From Arthrobacter sp. 31Y (GTDB lineage Bacteria; Actinomycetota; Actinomycetes; Actinomycetales; Micrococcaceae): a stretch of 64,000 bases of DNA. The stretch spans positions 4,908,073 through 4,972,072 of the forward strand of contig NZ_JAFW01000001.1 of the NCBI RefSeq assembly GCF_000526335.1. The letters are read 5' to 3'. Within the stretch, counting starts at the first letter, position 1. Every line of letters begins with the position of its first letter. A program made the position numbers and the translations under genes. This document shows positions 1 through 7,882 of this stretch, one piece after another. Below the pieces are notes generated by a model. That model was not told the DNA's origin. It did not search any database and worked only from the letters and a program-made list of their open reading frames with translations.

Positions 1-2
1 AG

Positions 3-2156
3 CCCGGTTTGTATTCCGACCTCGCCGCCCTCGTGGGCGAAACTGCGGACAACCTTCCCGGCGTTCCAGGCGTTGGCCCCAAGACGGCTGCCAAGTGGAT
101 CAATCTCTACGGAGGCCTTGAAGGCATCCTGGAAAACCTTGACTCCATCGGCGGCAAGGTGGGCGGGGCCCTGAAGGAGAACCTTGAGAACGTCAAGCGC
201 AACCGCAGGCTCAACCGCCTTCTGACCGACCTCGACCTTCCCCTGACCTTGGCTGACTTGCATGAGCCACGTCCGGATCGCCAGGCGATCGAGGATCTTT
301 TCGAGGAACTCGAATTCCGGACGCTCCGCACGCGGTTGTTCGATCTCTACGGTGACGACACCGCCGGAGAGGCCCCGGACACCATCGATGCCCCGGAATA
401 CTCCGTCCTCACGGATGCCGCGGAACTTGAGTCCTTTTTCGCAGCCGGCTCCGGTGTGCGTTCGGCGCTGGCTGTGCAGCTTGTCCCCGGACGCATCGGG
501 GATGACGCGAGTGCCCTGGCTGTTGTCAGGAGCAACGGAGCGGCGTACATCGAACTGACGGGCCTGGACGCTGCAGCTGAGTCGGTCTTGGCCCGGTGGC
601 TCCAGGACCCCGAGGAAGCCAAGGTGCTGCACGAGTTCAAGTCGGCCCTGAAGGCTCTTCACAACCGTGGCCTCGGCCTGGAAGGCGTGGTAGATGACAC
701 CTCCATCTCCGGCTACCTGATCCAGCCGGACCGCCGCAGCTACGATCTCGCCGAACTCGCCCAAGTGCACTTGAAGATCTCACTTGCCACGGCCGCTGCA
801 CAGTCCGGGCAGCTGGAGCTCGATCTCTCGGGTGACACGGATCAGGCTGCCGCAGCAGCGCTCGTCCAGCATGCCGCCGTCGTGCATGCCCTCAGCAAGC
901 ACTTCGAAACGGAACTTGCCGAAATCAAGGCCGACGCCCTGTTGACGACGCTCGAACTTCCGGTGGCACGTGTGCTGGCGCAGATGGAACTCACCGGCAT
1001 CTTTGTGTCTACGGACCGCATGGATGAGCAACTCGCGGACCTCACCAAGGTGATCGAGAATGCCCAGGAACAGGCTTTTGCTGCGATCGGGCACGAGGTA
1101 AACCTCGGTTCGCCCAAGCAGTTGCAGACAGTACTTTTCGAGGAACTGGGTCTGCCCAAGACCAAGAAGATCAAGTCGGGCTACACCACCGACGCCGCGT
1201 CCTTGAAGGGCCTGCTGGAGAAGACCGGACACGAATTCCTGGTCCAGCTCATGGCGCACCGTGAGTCGTCCAAACTGGCTCAGATGGTGGAAACACTCAA
1301 GAAGTCTGTTGCTGACGATGCGCGTATCCACACAACGTATGCGCAGAACATTGCAGCCACAGGCCGCATCTCATCTAACAACCCCAACCTGCAGAACATC
1401 CCGGTCCGCAGCGAGGAGGGTCGCAGGGTGCGCAGCATCTTCGTGGTCAGTGAAGGCTACGAGTGCTTGCTGTCTGCCGACTACTCCCAGATCGAAATGC
1501 GCATCATGGCGCACCTTTCAGGGGACCAGGCCCTCATTCAGGCCTACAAGGACGGGGAGGACCTTCACCGCTTCGTTGGCGCCCGGATCTTTAATGTTGA
1601 GCCGGCCGAAGTCACCAGTGCGATGCGATCCAAGGTCAAGGCGATGTCCTACGGTTTGGCGTATGGCCTGACATCCTTCGGACTTTCCAAGCAGTTGGAG
1701 ATCTCCGTGGACGAGGCCCGGACGCTGATGAAGGACTACTATGACCGCTTCGGTGCCGTACGCGCTTACTTGGATGGCGTGAGGGATCAAGCACGGGTGG
1801 ATGGTTACACAGCCACTATCGAAGGCCGTCGCCGCTACCTGCCGGACCTGACCAGTACTAACCGTCAAGCCCGCGAAGCAGCAGAGCGTATCGCCCTCAA
1901 CTCGCCCATCCAGGGCTCGGCTGCGGACATCATCAAGCGGGCCATGCTGGGCGTCTCGGCAGAGCTCGCAAGCCAAGGGCTCAAGTCACGCATGCTGCTT
2001 CAGGTCCACGACGAACTTGTGCTCGAGGTTGCACCGGGAGAGCGCGAAGCCGTGGAGAAGCTGGTCATCGAACAGATGGGCTCCGCCGCAGACTTGTCCG
2101 TACCGCTCGATGTCCAGATTGGCATTGGTTCCAGCTGGTACGAGGCCGGGCACTAG
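3..2156 (+). CDS. polA: DNA polymerase I, 5' end cut by window
   Basis: Repair and Okazaki-fragment polymerase. The reading frame is already open at base 3, so the gene starts outside the window; 717 residues are visible and roughly the first 170, most of the 5' nuclease, are missing. The visible part opens in the helix-hairpin-helix of the 5'-3' exonuclease (NLPGVPGVGPKTAAKW). The polymerase domain shows motif A (SADYSQIEMR, Asp about residue 493), motif B (RSKVKAMSYGLAYG, from about 542) and motif C (QVHDELV, about 667). The middle 3'-5' exonuclease-like domain lacks the DxE motif (ALAVQL stands in its place), so proofreading is probably absent, as is known for Taq and mycobacterial Pol I. 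The gene stands alone and is followed by a strong hairpin. Confidence 0.97.
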   Translation, partial: PGLYSDLAALVGETADNLPGVPGVGPKTAAKWINLYGGLEGILENLDSIGGKVGGALKENLENVKRNRRLNRLLTDLDLPLTLADLHEPRPDRQAIEDLFEELEFRTLRTRLFDLYGDDTAGEAPDTIDAPEYSVLTDAAELESFFAAGSGVRSALAVQLVPGRIGDDASALAVVRSNGAAYIELTGLDAAAESVLARWLQDPEEAKVLHEFKSALKALHNRGLGLEGVVDDTSISGYLIQPDRRSYDLAELAQVHLKISLATAAAQSGQLELDLSGDTDQAAAAALVQHAAVVHALSKHFETELAEIKADALLTTLELPVARVLAQMELTGIFVSTDRMDEQLADLTKVIENAQEQAFAAIGHEVNLGSPKQLQTVLFEELGLPKTKKIKSGYTTDAASLKGLLEKTGHEFLVQLMAHRESSKLAQMVETLKKSVADDARIHTTYAQNIAATGRISSNNPNLQNIPVRSEEGRRVRSIFVVSEGYECLLSADYSQIEMRIMAHLSGDQALIQAYKDGEDLHRFVGARIFNVEPAEVTSAMRSKVKAMSYGLAYGLTSFGLSKQLEISVDEARTLMKDYYDRFGAVRAYLDGVRDQARVDGYTATIEGRRRYLPDLTSTNRQAREAAERIALNSPIQGSAADIIKRAMLGVSAELASQGLKSRMLLQVHDELVLEVAPGEREAVEKLVIEQMGSAADLSVPLDVQIGIGSSWYEAGH

Positions 2157-2190
2157 GCAAGACGCCGGGCACTAAGTAAGGATTCAGGGA

Positions 2191-2235
2191 ACGCCGAAGG
2201 GCGCGCCGCCGAGATGGTGGCGCGCCCTTCGGCGT
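2191..2235. terminator. Perfect 17-bp hairpin after polA
   Basis: The arms 2191-2207 and 2219-2235 are exact reverse complements, very GC-rich, with an 11-nt loop. No T-run follows, so it is a strong stem rather than a classic intrinsic terminator. It ends just before the -10 element of the next gene. Confidence 0.7.
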
Positions 2236-2240
2236 CTGGC

Positions 2241-2246
2241 TAGGCT
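2241..2246 (+). promoter_or_regulatory. -10 element TAGGCT, leaderless acetyltransferase
   Basis: TAGGCT lies with 7 nt between it and the GTG at 2254, which places the expected transcription start on the start codon. No Shine-Dalgarno sequence precedes that GTG. Confidence 0.45.
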
Positions 2247-2253
2247 CAAGGGC

Positions 2254-3567
2254 GTGGCCGATCCCAATGAAAACAAGTCCGGAAAGTACACCGTCCAACG
2301 ATTCCCCGCTGTAGCTGACCCACATCACGCCGGCTACAGCCGCTGCACCATCTGGGTGCAGGCTGTCTCCCACGGATTCCACCAGCAGCGGCGCGATGAT
2401 GAGTACCTCGCCAAAACCCTGGCGGCCTACCAAACAGATCAGCGCGAGCTGACGGGTGTGTATGTCAATGGCAGCGTCCCGGAGCACTCTCTTGGCGCCG
2501 AGGTTCCGGTGGCAACGTACGCGACCATGCGCAAGGCGTTGAACATCGGCTTTGGCCGCCAACTTGAATCCAATCTCGTCACCGCCGTGACAGTCCGCGG
2601 CACCCACCGGCGGAACGGCATACTGCGTGGCATGATCACCGCAGACTTGGAAGCCGCGAAGGATGACGGCCTCGCGATGGCAGCCCTTACGGCGTCCGAA
2701 GCCTCCATCTATGGCCGTTTTGGCTTTGGCGTGGCCACCTTCGAACGGAGCATCAAGGTTGATACCGGCCCGCGCTTCCAGCTCCGGGGCCTGCCGGAAG
2801 GCACCGTTGAAGTCGCTGATCCCTCGGTGTTGCTGGACATAGCCCCGAAGGTCTTCGAACGTGTCCAGCGGCTCTCGCCTGGTTCGGTTGACCGGCAGGA
2901 GTACTACCGGCTGGTTGCTTCCGGTTCGATCGGCCACGACGGCAAACCGGATACCTCCGTCCGATGCGCCCTCCACTATGATCAGTCCGGCACGCTGGAT
3001 GGCTACGTTTCCTACCGCTTCAAGGGGTGGGACCACAAGCCGTACACCATGGAAATCGTGGATCTCGTAGCGGCAAGCAACGCGGCTTACCTGGACCTTT
3101 GGCGCTTCCTGGGCAGCATCGATCTCATCGATGAAGTGACGTGGGCCGAAGCGCCAGTGGACGATCCCCTGTCATGGGCACTGGTGGATCCCAGGTGCAT
3201 CGACGCCTCTGAAATCCGCGACATGCTTTGGCTCCGGATCCTGGATACACCTGCCGCCCTGCGCGCCCGAAAGTTCGCTGCGGCAGGCAAGCTGGTGCTG
3301 GAAGTACGTGATTCCCTGGATATGGCGGGCGGCACCTGGGTTCTTGAGTCCGACGGCGGTGCTGCCGCCGTCGTGACTGAAGCCTCAGGCGAGGCACCCG
3401 ACCTCAGCCTGGACGTCGCCGATCTTGCCTCCATCTACCTTGGCGCTGTGTCGCCCGTGACCTTGGCAGCGGCCAGTCGCATTCACGAACACACACCGGG
3501 AGCCGCCTACCTGGCGCAGCAGCTATTTGCCGTCGAAAGGTCCGCGCACTGCCTGACGCACTTCTAG
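2254..3567 (+). CDS. Eis-like GNAT N-acetyltransferase with SCP2-like tail
   Basis: The 437-residue protein has the Eis-family layout: an N-terminal GNAT domain with the acetyl-CoA loop THRRNGILRGMI near residues 120-131, a second GNAT-like region, and a C-terminal sterol-carrier-like domain from about residue 320. Eis proteins acetylate amines on aminoglycosides or peptides; the substrate here cannot be read from sequence. The GTG start is chosen because a TAnnnT -10 element sits 7 nt upstream and no ribosome-binding site is visible, so the mRNA is probably leaderless. It is a single gene between the polA hairpin and a lipoprotein gene. The family call is firm, a resistance role is not. Confidence 0.85.
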   Translation: MADPNENKSGKYTVQRFPAVADPHHAGYSRCTIWVQAVSHGFHQQRRDDEYLAKTLAAYQTDQRELTGVYVNGSVPEHSLGAEVPVATYATMRKALNIGFGRQLESNLVTAVTVRGTHRRNGILRGMITADLEAAKDDGLAMAALTASEASIYGRFGFGVATFERSIKVDTGPRFQLRGLPEGTVEVADPSVLLDIAPKVFERVQRLSPGSVDRQEYYRLVASGSIGHDGKPDTSVRCALHYDQSGTLDGYVSYRFKGWDHKPYTMEIVDLVAASNAAYLDLWRFLGSIDLIDEVTWAEAPVDDPLSWALVDPRCIDASEIRDMLWLRILDTPAALRARKFAAAGKLVLEVRDSLDMAGGTWVLESDGGAAAVVTEASGEAPDLSLDVADLASIYLGAVSPVTLAAASRIHEHTPGAAYLAQQLFAVERSAHCLTHF

Positions 3568-3603
3568 GCCAGCTTCCAGGCCGCGCCGGCTAAACACAAC
3601 CAC

Positions 3604-3637
3604 ATAGTCACAACAAGAAAATAGTCACAACAAGAAA
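3604..3637 (+). repeat. 17-bp tandem duplication before deacetylase
   Basis: Two identical 17-bp units (3604-3620 and 3621-3637; unit begins ATAGTCACAAC and ends AAGAAA) stand directly before the AAAAGGA ribosome-binding site of the lipoprotein gene. It looks like a recent slippage duplication in the leader. Confidence 0.9.
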
Positions 3638-3647
3638 AAGGACATCC

Positions 3648-4607
3648 ATGGGGGATTCCAAGCGGCGGCCGTTGGCCGGCCGGCGATCAGTGCTGCTTGG
3701 AATGGCAGGATTGGCTTCTGCGGCACTATCGGCATGCGCGAACAGCGGAAGCCCGACCGTGCCTACAGCCTCCGGAGCGGGGCCGGCCACGGGAAATGCG
3801 CCAGTAACGGGGCCGGCCACGCCACCTCCTTCCATCGCTGCTAAGTCCAGTGAACAGGCGGCGGCCGCCCTCGCACCGGCGGGACCGTCCACGGCACAGG
3901 CAGCTCCCGGCAAGGAGCAGGTGCTGGCGGAGTTCGCTGGACGGAACCCCAAAGAATGGGGGCTGCACGTGACGGGGGTGGTGAATCGTTCAGCGTCCGC
4001 CAAAGTTGCGTTGACCTTTGATGCGTGTGGAGGTCACGGAGGCACAGGGTGCGATCACACACTCTTGCAAACTCTTCGTCGGCTCAACGTCCCTGCAACG
4101 TTGTTCGTCAACAGCCGATGGATTCACGCCAACCCAGGGTTGTCCGCAGAACTGGCCGCTGATCCGCTGTTCGAACTCGCCAATCACGGCACCGCTCACC
4201 TACCCCTGTCAGTGAACGGCAAGTCCGCTTACGGCATCCAGGGGACCGCTTCTGTTGCGGCTGCTTACGATGAAGTGATGGGCAACCAGCAGATCCTGCA
4301 GGAACTCACCGGAAAGGTCGCGCAGTTCTTTCGTCCAGGAACCGCGTTCTACGACGACGTCGCGGTGGATATGACGCGAAGGCTCGGTATGCTGCCGGTC
4401 AACTTCACTGTTAATGGCGACGGCGGTGCCACCTATTCGGCGGCAACCGTTGCCGCCGAGGTGGGGCGGGCCGCGGCCGGCGACATCGTGATCTCACACT
4501 TCAACAGGCCGGCCGCAGGCACAGCTGGCGGATATGCGCGAGCCTTGCCGCGGCTTCTCGATCATGGAGTAGCGTTTGGTCGCCTGGGAGACGTCCTGAC
4601 GCCGTAA
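3648..4607 (+). CDS. Polysaccharide deacetylase family lipoprotein
   Basis: A 319-residue secreted protein of the NodB-like carbohydrate esterase fold, expected to remove acetyl groups from a cell-wall or surface glycan. The N-terminus has a twin-arginine motif (GRRSVLLG, residues 11-18) and a lipobox LSAC with Cys30, so it is likely Tat-exported and lipid-anchored. A Thr/Pro/Ala-rich linker follows to about residue 95. The catalytic domain shows motif 1 as TFDACGG (the usual second Asp of TFDD is Ala) and motif 2 as NHGTAHLPL, with HxxxH metal ligands, then a FRPGTAFY motif. ATG 3648 has a good AAAAGGA site. Loss of the second Asp is odd, but the rest looks functional. Confidence 0.85.
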   Translation: MGDSKRRPLAGRRSVLLGMAGLASAALSACANSGSPTVPTASGAGPATGNAPVTGPATPPPSIAAKSSEQAAAALAPAGPSTAQAAPGKEQVLAEFAGRNPKEWGLHVTGVVNRSASAKVALTFDACGGHGGTGCDHTLLQTLRRLNVPATLFVNSRWIHANPGLSAELAADPLFELANHGTAHLPLSVNGKSAYGIQGTASVAAAYDEVMGNQQILQELTGKVAQFFRPGTAFYDDVAVDMTRRLGMLPVNFTVNGDGGATYSAATVAAEVGRAAAGDIVISHFNRPAAGTAGGYARALPRLLDHGVAFGRLGDVLTP

Positions 4608-4615
4608 CACTCCTT

Positions 4616-4645
4616 TTGACCCTGCTTTGCCAATGCGACTAGAAT
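4616..4645 (+). promoter_or_regulatory. SigA-type promoter of rpsA
   Basis: A -35 TTGACC (4616-4621) and a -10 TAGAAT (4640-4645) are separated by 18 bp. This is the best canonical promoter in the window and predicts an rpsA leader of about 140 nt. Confidence 0.7.
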
Positions 4646-4722
4646 AAACGGGCGTGTACTACGTGCATGCATCCATTTTGTATTAATCCACAAATCAGGA
4701 TGACCCGGTAATTTGCCGTGTT

Positions 4723-4746
4723 CTGCCGTCCGGAACCGGACGGCAG
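4723..4746 (+). promoter_or_regulatory. Hairpin in rpsA leader
   Basis: Arms 4723-4731 and 4738-4746 are perfectly complementary (CTGCCGTCC) with a 6-nt loop that can pair further. The hairpin lies in the untranslated leader about 45 nt before the rpsA start and has no T-run. It could be a regulatory structure such as an S1 autocontrol site; the function is inferred. Confidence 0.4.
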
Positions 4747-4791
4747 CGGTTCGCCTGACCGACTAACTATCCACAACGGAGCCCCTACTAC

Positions 4792-6270
4792 ATGACCATC
4801 ACCTCCACCGAGAAGCCCGGTACCCCCGTAGTCGCCATTAACGACATCGGTACCGCTGAGGACTTCCTCGCAGCTGTCGACGCCACCATCAAGTACTTCA
4901 ACGACGGAGATCTCGTCGAAGGTACCGTCGTCAAGGTCGACCGCGACGAAGTTCTGCTCGACATCGGTTACAAGACCGAAGGTGTCATCCCTTCCCGCGA
5001 GCTTTCCATCAAGCACGATGTTGATCCCGGTGACGTCGTCGCCGTTGGCGATCAGGTCGAAGCTTTGGTTCTCACCAAGGAAGACAAAGAAGGCCGTCTG
5101 ATCCTCTCCAAGAAGCGCGCTCAGTACGAGCGTGCCTGGGGCGACATCGAGAAGGTCAAGGAAGAAGACGGTGTCGTTACCGGTACCGTCATCGAGGTTG
5201 TCAAGGGTGGCCTCATCCTGGACATCGGCCTGCGCGGCTTCCTGCCCGCATCCCTCGTCGAGATGCGTCGCGTCCGCGACCTCGCTCCGTACATCGGTCA
5301 GCAGATCGAAGCCAAGATCATCGAGCTGGACAAGAACCGCAACAACGTTGTTCTGTCCCGCCGTGCATGGCTCGAGCAGACTCAGTCCGAGGTTCGCTCC
5401 ACGTTCCTCAACAAGCTGGAAAAGGGCCAGGTTCGTCCGGGCGTTGTTTCCTCCATCGTCAACTTCGGTGCATTCGTGGACCTGGGCGGCGTAGACGGCC
5501 TCGTTCACGTTTCCGAGCTGTCCTGGAAGCACATCGACCACCCGTCCGAGGTTGTCGAGGTTGGCCAGGAAGTCACCGTCGAGGTCCTCGAAGTGGATCT
5601 GGACCGCGAGCGTGTCTCCCTGTCGCTCAAGGCTACGCAGGAAGATCCGTGGCAGACCTTCGCCCGCACCCACGCCCTCGGCCAGGTTGTTCCGGGTAAG
5701 GTCACCAAGCTGGTTCCGTTCGGTGCGTTCGTTCGCGTCGAAGACGGCATCGAAGGCCTCGTTCACATCTCCGAGCTGGCAGTCCGCCACGTTGAGCTCG
5801 CCGAGCAGGTTGTCTCCGTTGGCGACGAACTGTTCGTCAAGGTCATCGACATCGACCTCGAGCGTCGCCGTATTTCCCTCTCCCTCAAGCAGGCTAACGA
5901 GGGCGTTGACGCTGACAGCACCGAGTTCGATCCCGCTCTGTACGGCATGGCCGCTGAGTACGACGAAGAGGGTAACTACAAGTACCCCGAGGGCTTCGAC
6001 CCCGAGTCGAACGAATGGCTCGAGGGCTACGAGACCCAGCGCGCCGCTTGGGAGCAGCAGTACGCTGACGCCCAGACCCGCTGGGAAGCTCACAAGAAGC
6101 AGGTTGCCCAGCACGCTGCTGACGACGCTGCTGCTGCAACGTCCGGTGAGAGCGATTCCGGCACCACGAGCTACTCCTCGGAGCCGGCTGCTGCTGAGTC
6201 CAACGCTGGTGGTACCTTGGCGTCCGACGAAGCACTCGCCGCACTGCGTGAGAAGCTGACCGGCAACTAA
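4792..6270 (+). CDS. rpsA: 30S ribosomal protein S1
   Basis: RNA-binding ribosomal protein that helps recruit mRNA to the 30S subunit. The 492 residues contain four S1/OB-fold domains beginning near residues 38, 124, 210 and 295; the last two carry the typical FGAFVDLGG...GLVHVSELSW signature. Four domains plus an Ala/Gln/Ser-rich acidic tail is the normal actinobacterial form, shorter than the six-domain E. coli protein. The ATG follows CGGAGCCCC. The gene is transcribed alone from the 4616-4645 promoter and closed by the hairpin at 6306-6344. Codon choice is strongly biased to C/T-ending optimal codons, as expected for a highly expressed gene. Confidence 0.97.
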   Translation: MTITSTEKPGTPVVAINDIGTAEDFLAAVDATIKYFNDGDLVEGTVVKVDRDEVLLDIGYKTEGVIPSRELSIKHDVDPGDVVAVGDQVEALVLTKEDKEGRLILSKKRAQYERAWGDIEKVKEEDGVVTGTVIEVVKGGLILDIGLRGFLPASLVEMRRVRDLAPYIGQQIEAKIIELDKNRNNVVLSRRAWLEQTQSEVRSTFLNKLEKGQVRPGVVSSIVNFGAFVDLGGVDGLVHVSELSWKHIDHPSEVVEVGQEVTVEVLEVDLDRERVSLSLKATQEDPWQTFARTHALGQVVPGKVTKLVPFGAFVRVEDGIEGLVHISELAVRHVELAEQVVSVGDELFVKVIDIDLERRRISLSLKQANEGVDADSTEFDPALYGMAAEYDEEGNYKYPEGFDPESNEWLEGYETQRAAWEQQYADAQTRWEAHKKQVAQHAADDAAAATSGESDSGTTSYSSEPAAAESNAGGTLASDEALAALREKLTGN

Positions 6271-6305
6271 TTCCGCCTCCCTGACGGGATGTGCTGAATA
6301 GCCAA

Positions 6306-6344
6306 AGAAGGACCCCTGCCTCCGGGCGGGGGTCCTTCTGCTTT
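6306..6344 (+). terminator. rpsA intrinsic terminator
   Basis: A 15-bp stem (6306-6320 with 6325-6339, one G-U pair) with loop TCCG is followed by a short CTTT run. It lies between rpsA and the convergent yigZ gene. Confidence 0.8.
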
Positions 6345-6373
6345 AAGTCTTCTTGGTGTGGTGCGGGCACGAG

Positions 6374-7063
6374 TCAGAGGGGGACGTCCACCCACTCTGT
6401 TCCTTGGGGCCGCAGCTCAAGACTTCCCGCTGTCAGGGAAGCCAGCCTGGCGCGGGCCTCGGAGACGACGGTTGCATCGTCAGCCAAGGCAATGCGGAGA
6501 ATTGTGTGCTGGGGTTCGTAGCCGGTCTCCGCCATCACGTACCCGGCATTGCGGAGTTCATTCTCCAAGCGTCCGGCCTCGGCATGGGGGACGTCGACGG
6601 CGCACAGCCGTAGTCTTTGCCGCTGCACCAATGGAACCAGATCCAGGGCGGCGGACACCGATTCGGAATAGGCACGGACCAGTCCGCCCGCGCCCAGGAG
6701 GATCCCACCGAAATAACGTACGACGACGACACTTATGTCGCTGAGGTCCGTCACCCCGGGCGATGTCTCGCGTTTGATGAGTGCCTCCAGCATGGGGATG
6801 CCCGCGGTACCTGAGGGTTCGCCGTCGTCATTGGAGCGTTGAATCATCCGGTCCGCGCCGATGACGAAGGCTGAACAGTGGTGCCGGGCGTCGTGGAATT
6901 CACGCCGCAGGTTCGACGCCAGGGAACGGGCAGTGTCCTCGTCGGGGGAGCGCCTCAGAACAGTGATGAAGCGCGAGCGGCGGATCTCCAGTTCGTGGCG
7001 AAAATCGGAGCCAGCAGCGAGGGTCGTATAACTGGTGGCGCGGCTGACATCCTCAATTTCCAC
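6374..7063 (-). CDS. YigZ/IMPACT family protein
   Basis: A 229-residue protein of the YigZ (UPF0029/IMPACT) family. The N-terminal domain carries the signature SNDDGEPSGTAG (77-88) followed by VVVRYFGGILLGAGGLVRAY (113-132); a DUF1949-type C-terminal domain follows. Eukaryotic IMPACT modulates translation stress signalling; the bacterial role is not settled, with nucleic-acid or ribosome binding suspected. It is transcribed divergently from coaE with only 22 bp between the starts, so the two promoters must overlap. Length and motifs are normal for the family. Confidence 0.9.
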   Translation of the reverse strand: MEIEDVSRATSYTTLAAGSDFRHELEIRRSRFITVLRRSPDEDTARSLASNLRREFHDARHHCSAFVIGADRMIQRSNDDGEPSGTAGIPMLEALIKRETSPGVTDLSDISVVVVRYFGGILLGAGGLVRAYSESVSAALDLVPLVQRQRLRLCAVDVPHAEAGRLENELRNAGYVMAETGYEPQHTILRIALADDATVVSEARARLASLTAGSLELRPQGTEWVDVPL

Positions 7064-7073
7064 CGCTTCAGTC

Positions 7074-7079
7074 TAGTGT
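7074..7079 (+). promoter_or_regulatory. -10 element TAGTGT, leaderless coaE
   Basis: TAGTGT ends 6 nt before the coaE GTG. No separate ribosome-binding site with normal spacing is available, which fits a leaderless transcript. Confidence 0.45.
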
Positions 7080-7085
7080 TGAGGG

Positions 7086-7742
7086 GTGCTGAAGATCGGG
7101 CTGACAGGCGGTATCGCCTCGGGAAAATCATTGGTGGCGTCCAGGCTGCAGGAATTGGGTGCAATCCTCGTGGACGCGGACGTTATTGCGCGGCAGGTAG
7201 TGGAGCCGGGTACTCCGGGACTGGACCGTGTGGTGAAGGCGTTCGGGCCCGGCATCCTCGACGACGACGGGCGGCTTGACCGGCCCAAGCTCGGAGCTAT
7301 CGTTTTCCAGGACCCCGCCCAACGAGACGTTCTCAACAGCATCGTCCATCCGCTGGTCCGCGAGGTAGCCGGCGCAATGGTGTCAGGTGCCGGCCCCGGC
7401 GACATCGTGGTCCAGGACATTCCTCTGCTTGTCGAAACCGGGCAGGGCAGCAACTTCCACTTGGTGATAGTGGTGGATGCCCCCGACGAGGTACGTCTTC
7501 AACGCATGGTGGATTTTAGGCGGATGAGCACGGAGGACGCGTTGGCCCGCATGGCCTCACAGGCCACGCGCGCAGAACGCAATGCCGCTGCCGACGTTGT
7601 CCTGGATAACTCCGGAACCCGCGAAGAGTTACTCGCCGCTGTGGACGCCCTGTGGGAGCACCGACTGGTGCCTCTCGTGGAGAACCTTCGCCGGAACGCC
7701 GGGGCTGGCGGCCAAGGATATGATCGACCTCCAACTCACTGA
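7086..7742 (+). CDS. coaE: Dephospho-CoA kinase
   Basis: Last enzyme of coenzyme A synthesis: it phosphorylates the ribose 3'-OH of dephospho-CoA using ATP. The 218 residues start with the P-loop GGIASGKS (8-15), followed by the DAD motif (ILVDADVIAR) and the lid region with conserved arginines (LQRMVDFRRM). The GTG start is set by the family N-terminus (MLKIGLTGG) and by a -10 element 6 nt upstream. Length is typical of a single-domain CoaE; the mycobacterial enzyme has an extra C-terminal domain that is absent here. It lies between yigZ and uvrB, as in other actinobacteria (rpsA-coaE-uvrB). Confidence 0.95.
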   Translation: MLKIGLTGGIASGKSLVASRLQELGAILVDADVIARQVVEPGTPGLDRVVKAFGPGILDDDGRLDRPKLGAIVFQDPAQRDVLNSIVHPLVREVAGAMVSGAGPGDIVVQDIPLLVETGQGSNFHLVIVVDAPDEVRLQRMVDFRRMSTEDALARMASQATRAERNAAADVVLDNSGTREELLAAVDALWEHRLVPLVENLRRNAGAGGQGYDRPPTH

Positions 7743-7852
7743 GGCAGAAACGGTTCCACGCCGTCTGGCCGCTCTTTAATGAGTGGGCCAAACACACAAG
7801 CTGGGTGCCGCCGTCGTTTAGTTCTTCCGCTCAAGGCAAACGCGGACAGTAG

Positions 7853-7875
7853 CTGTCCTAGGTCGGGGGTAGATT
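7853..7875 (+). promoter_or_regulatory. PafBC/RecA-NDp-like promoter of uvrB
   Basis: CTGTCCTAG (7853-7861), exactly 8 nt, then TAGATT (7870-7875) matches the layout of the mycobacterial RecA-independent damage promoter (tTGTCRgtg-N8-TAnnnT). The -10 ends 7 nt before the uvrB ATG. A small palindrome GGACAG-TAG-CTGTCC (7844-7858) overlaps the -35 part. Confidence 0.5.
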
Positions 7876-7882
7876 TGTTTGT

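Noticed and set aside
4639..6114. 491-codon open frame opposite rpsA
   Set aside because: It mirrors the strongly biased rpsA codons on the other strand; the translation is an Asp/Val/Leu/Gly-rich shadow with no domain, and rpsA is certain.
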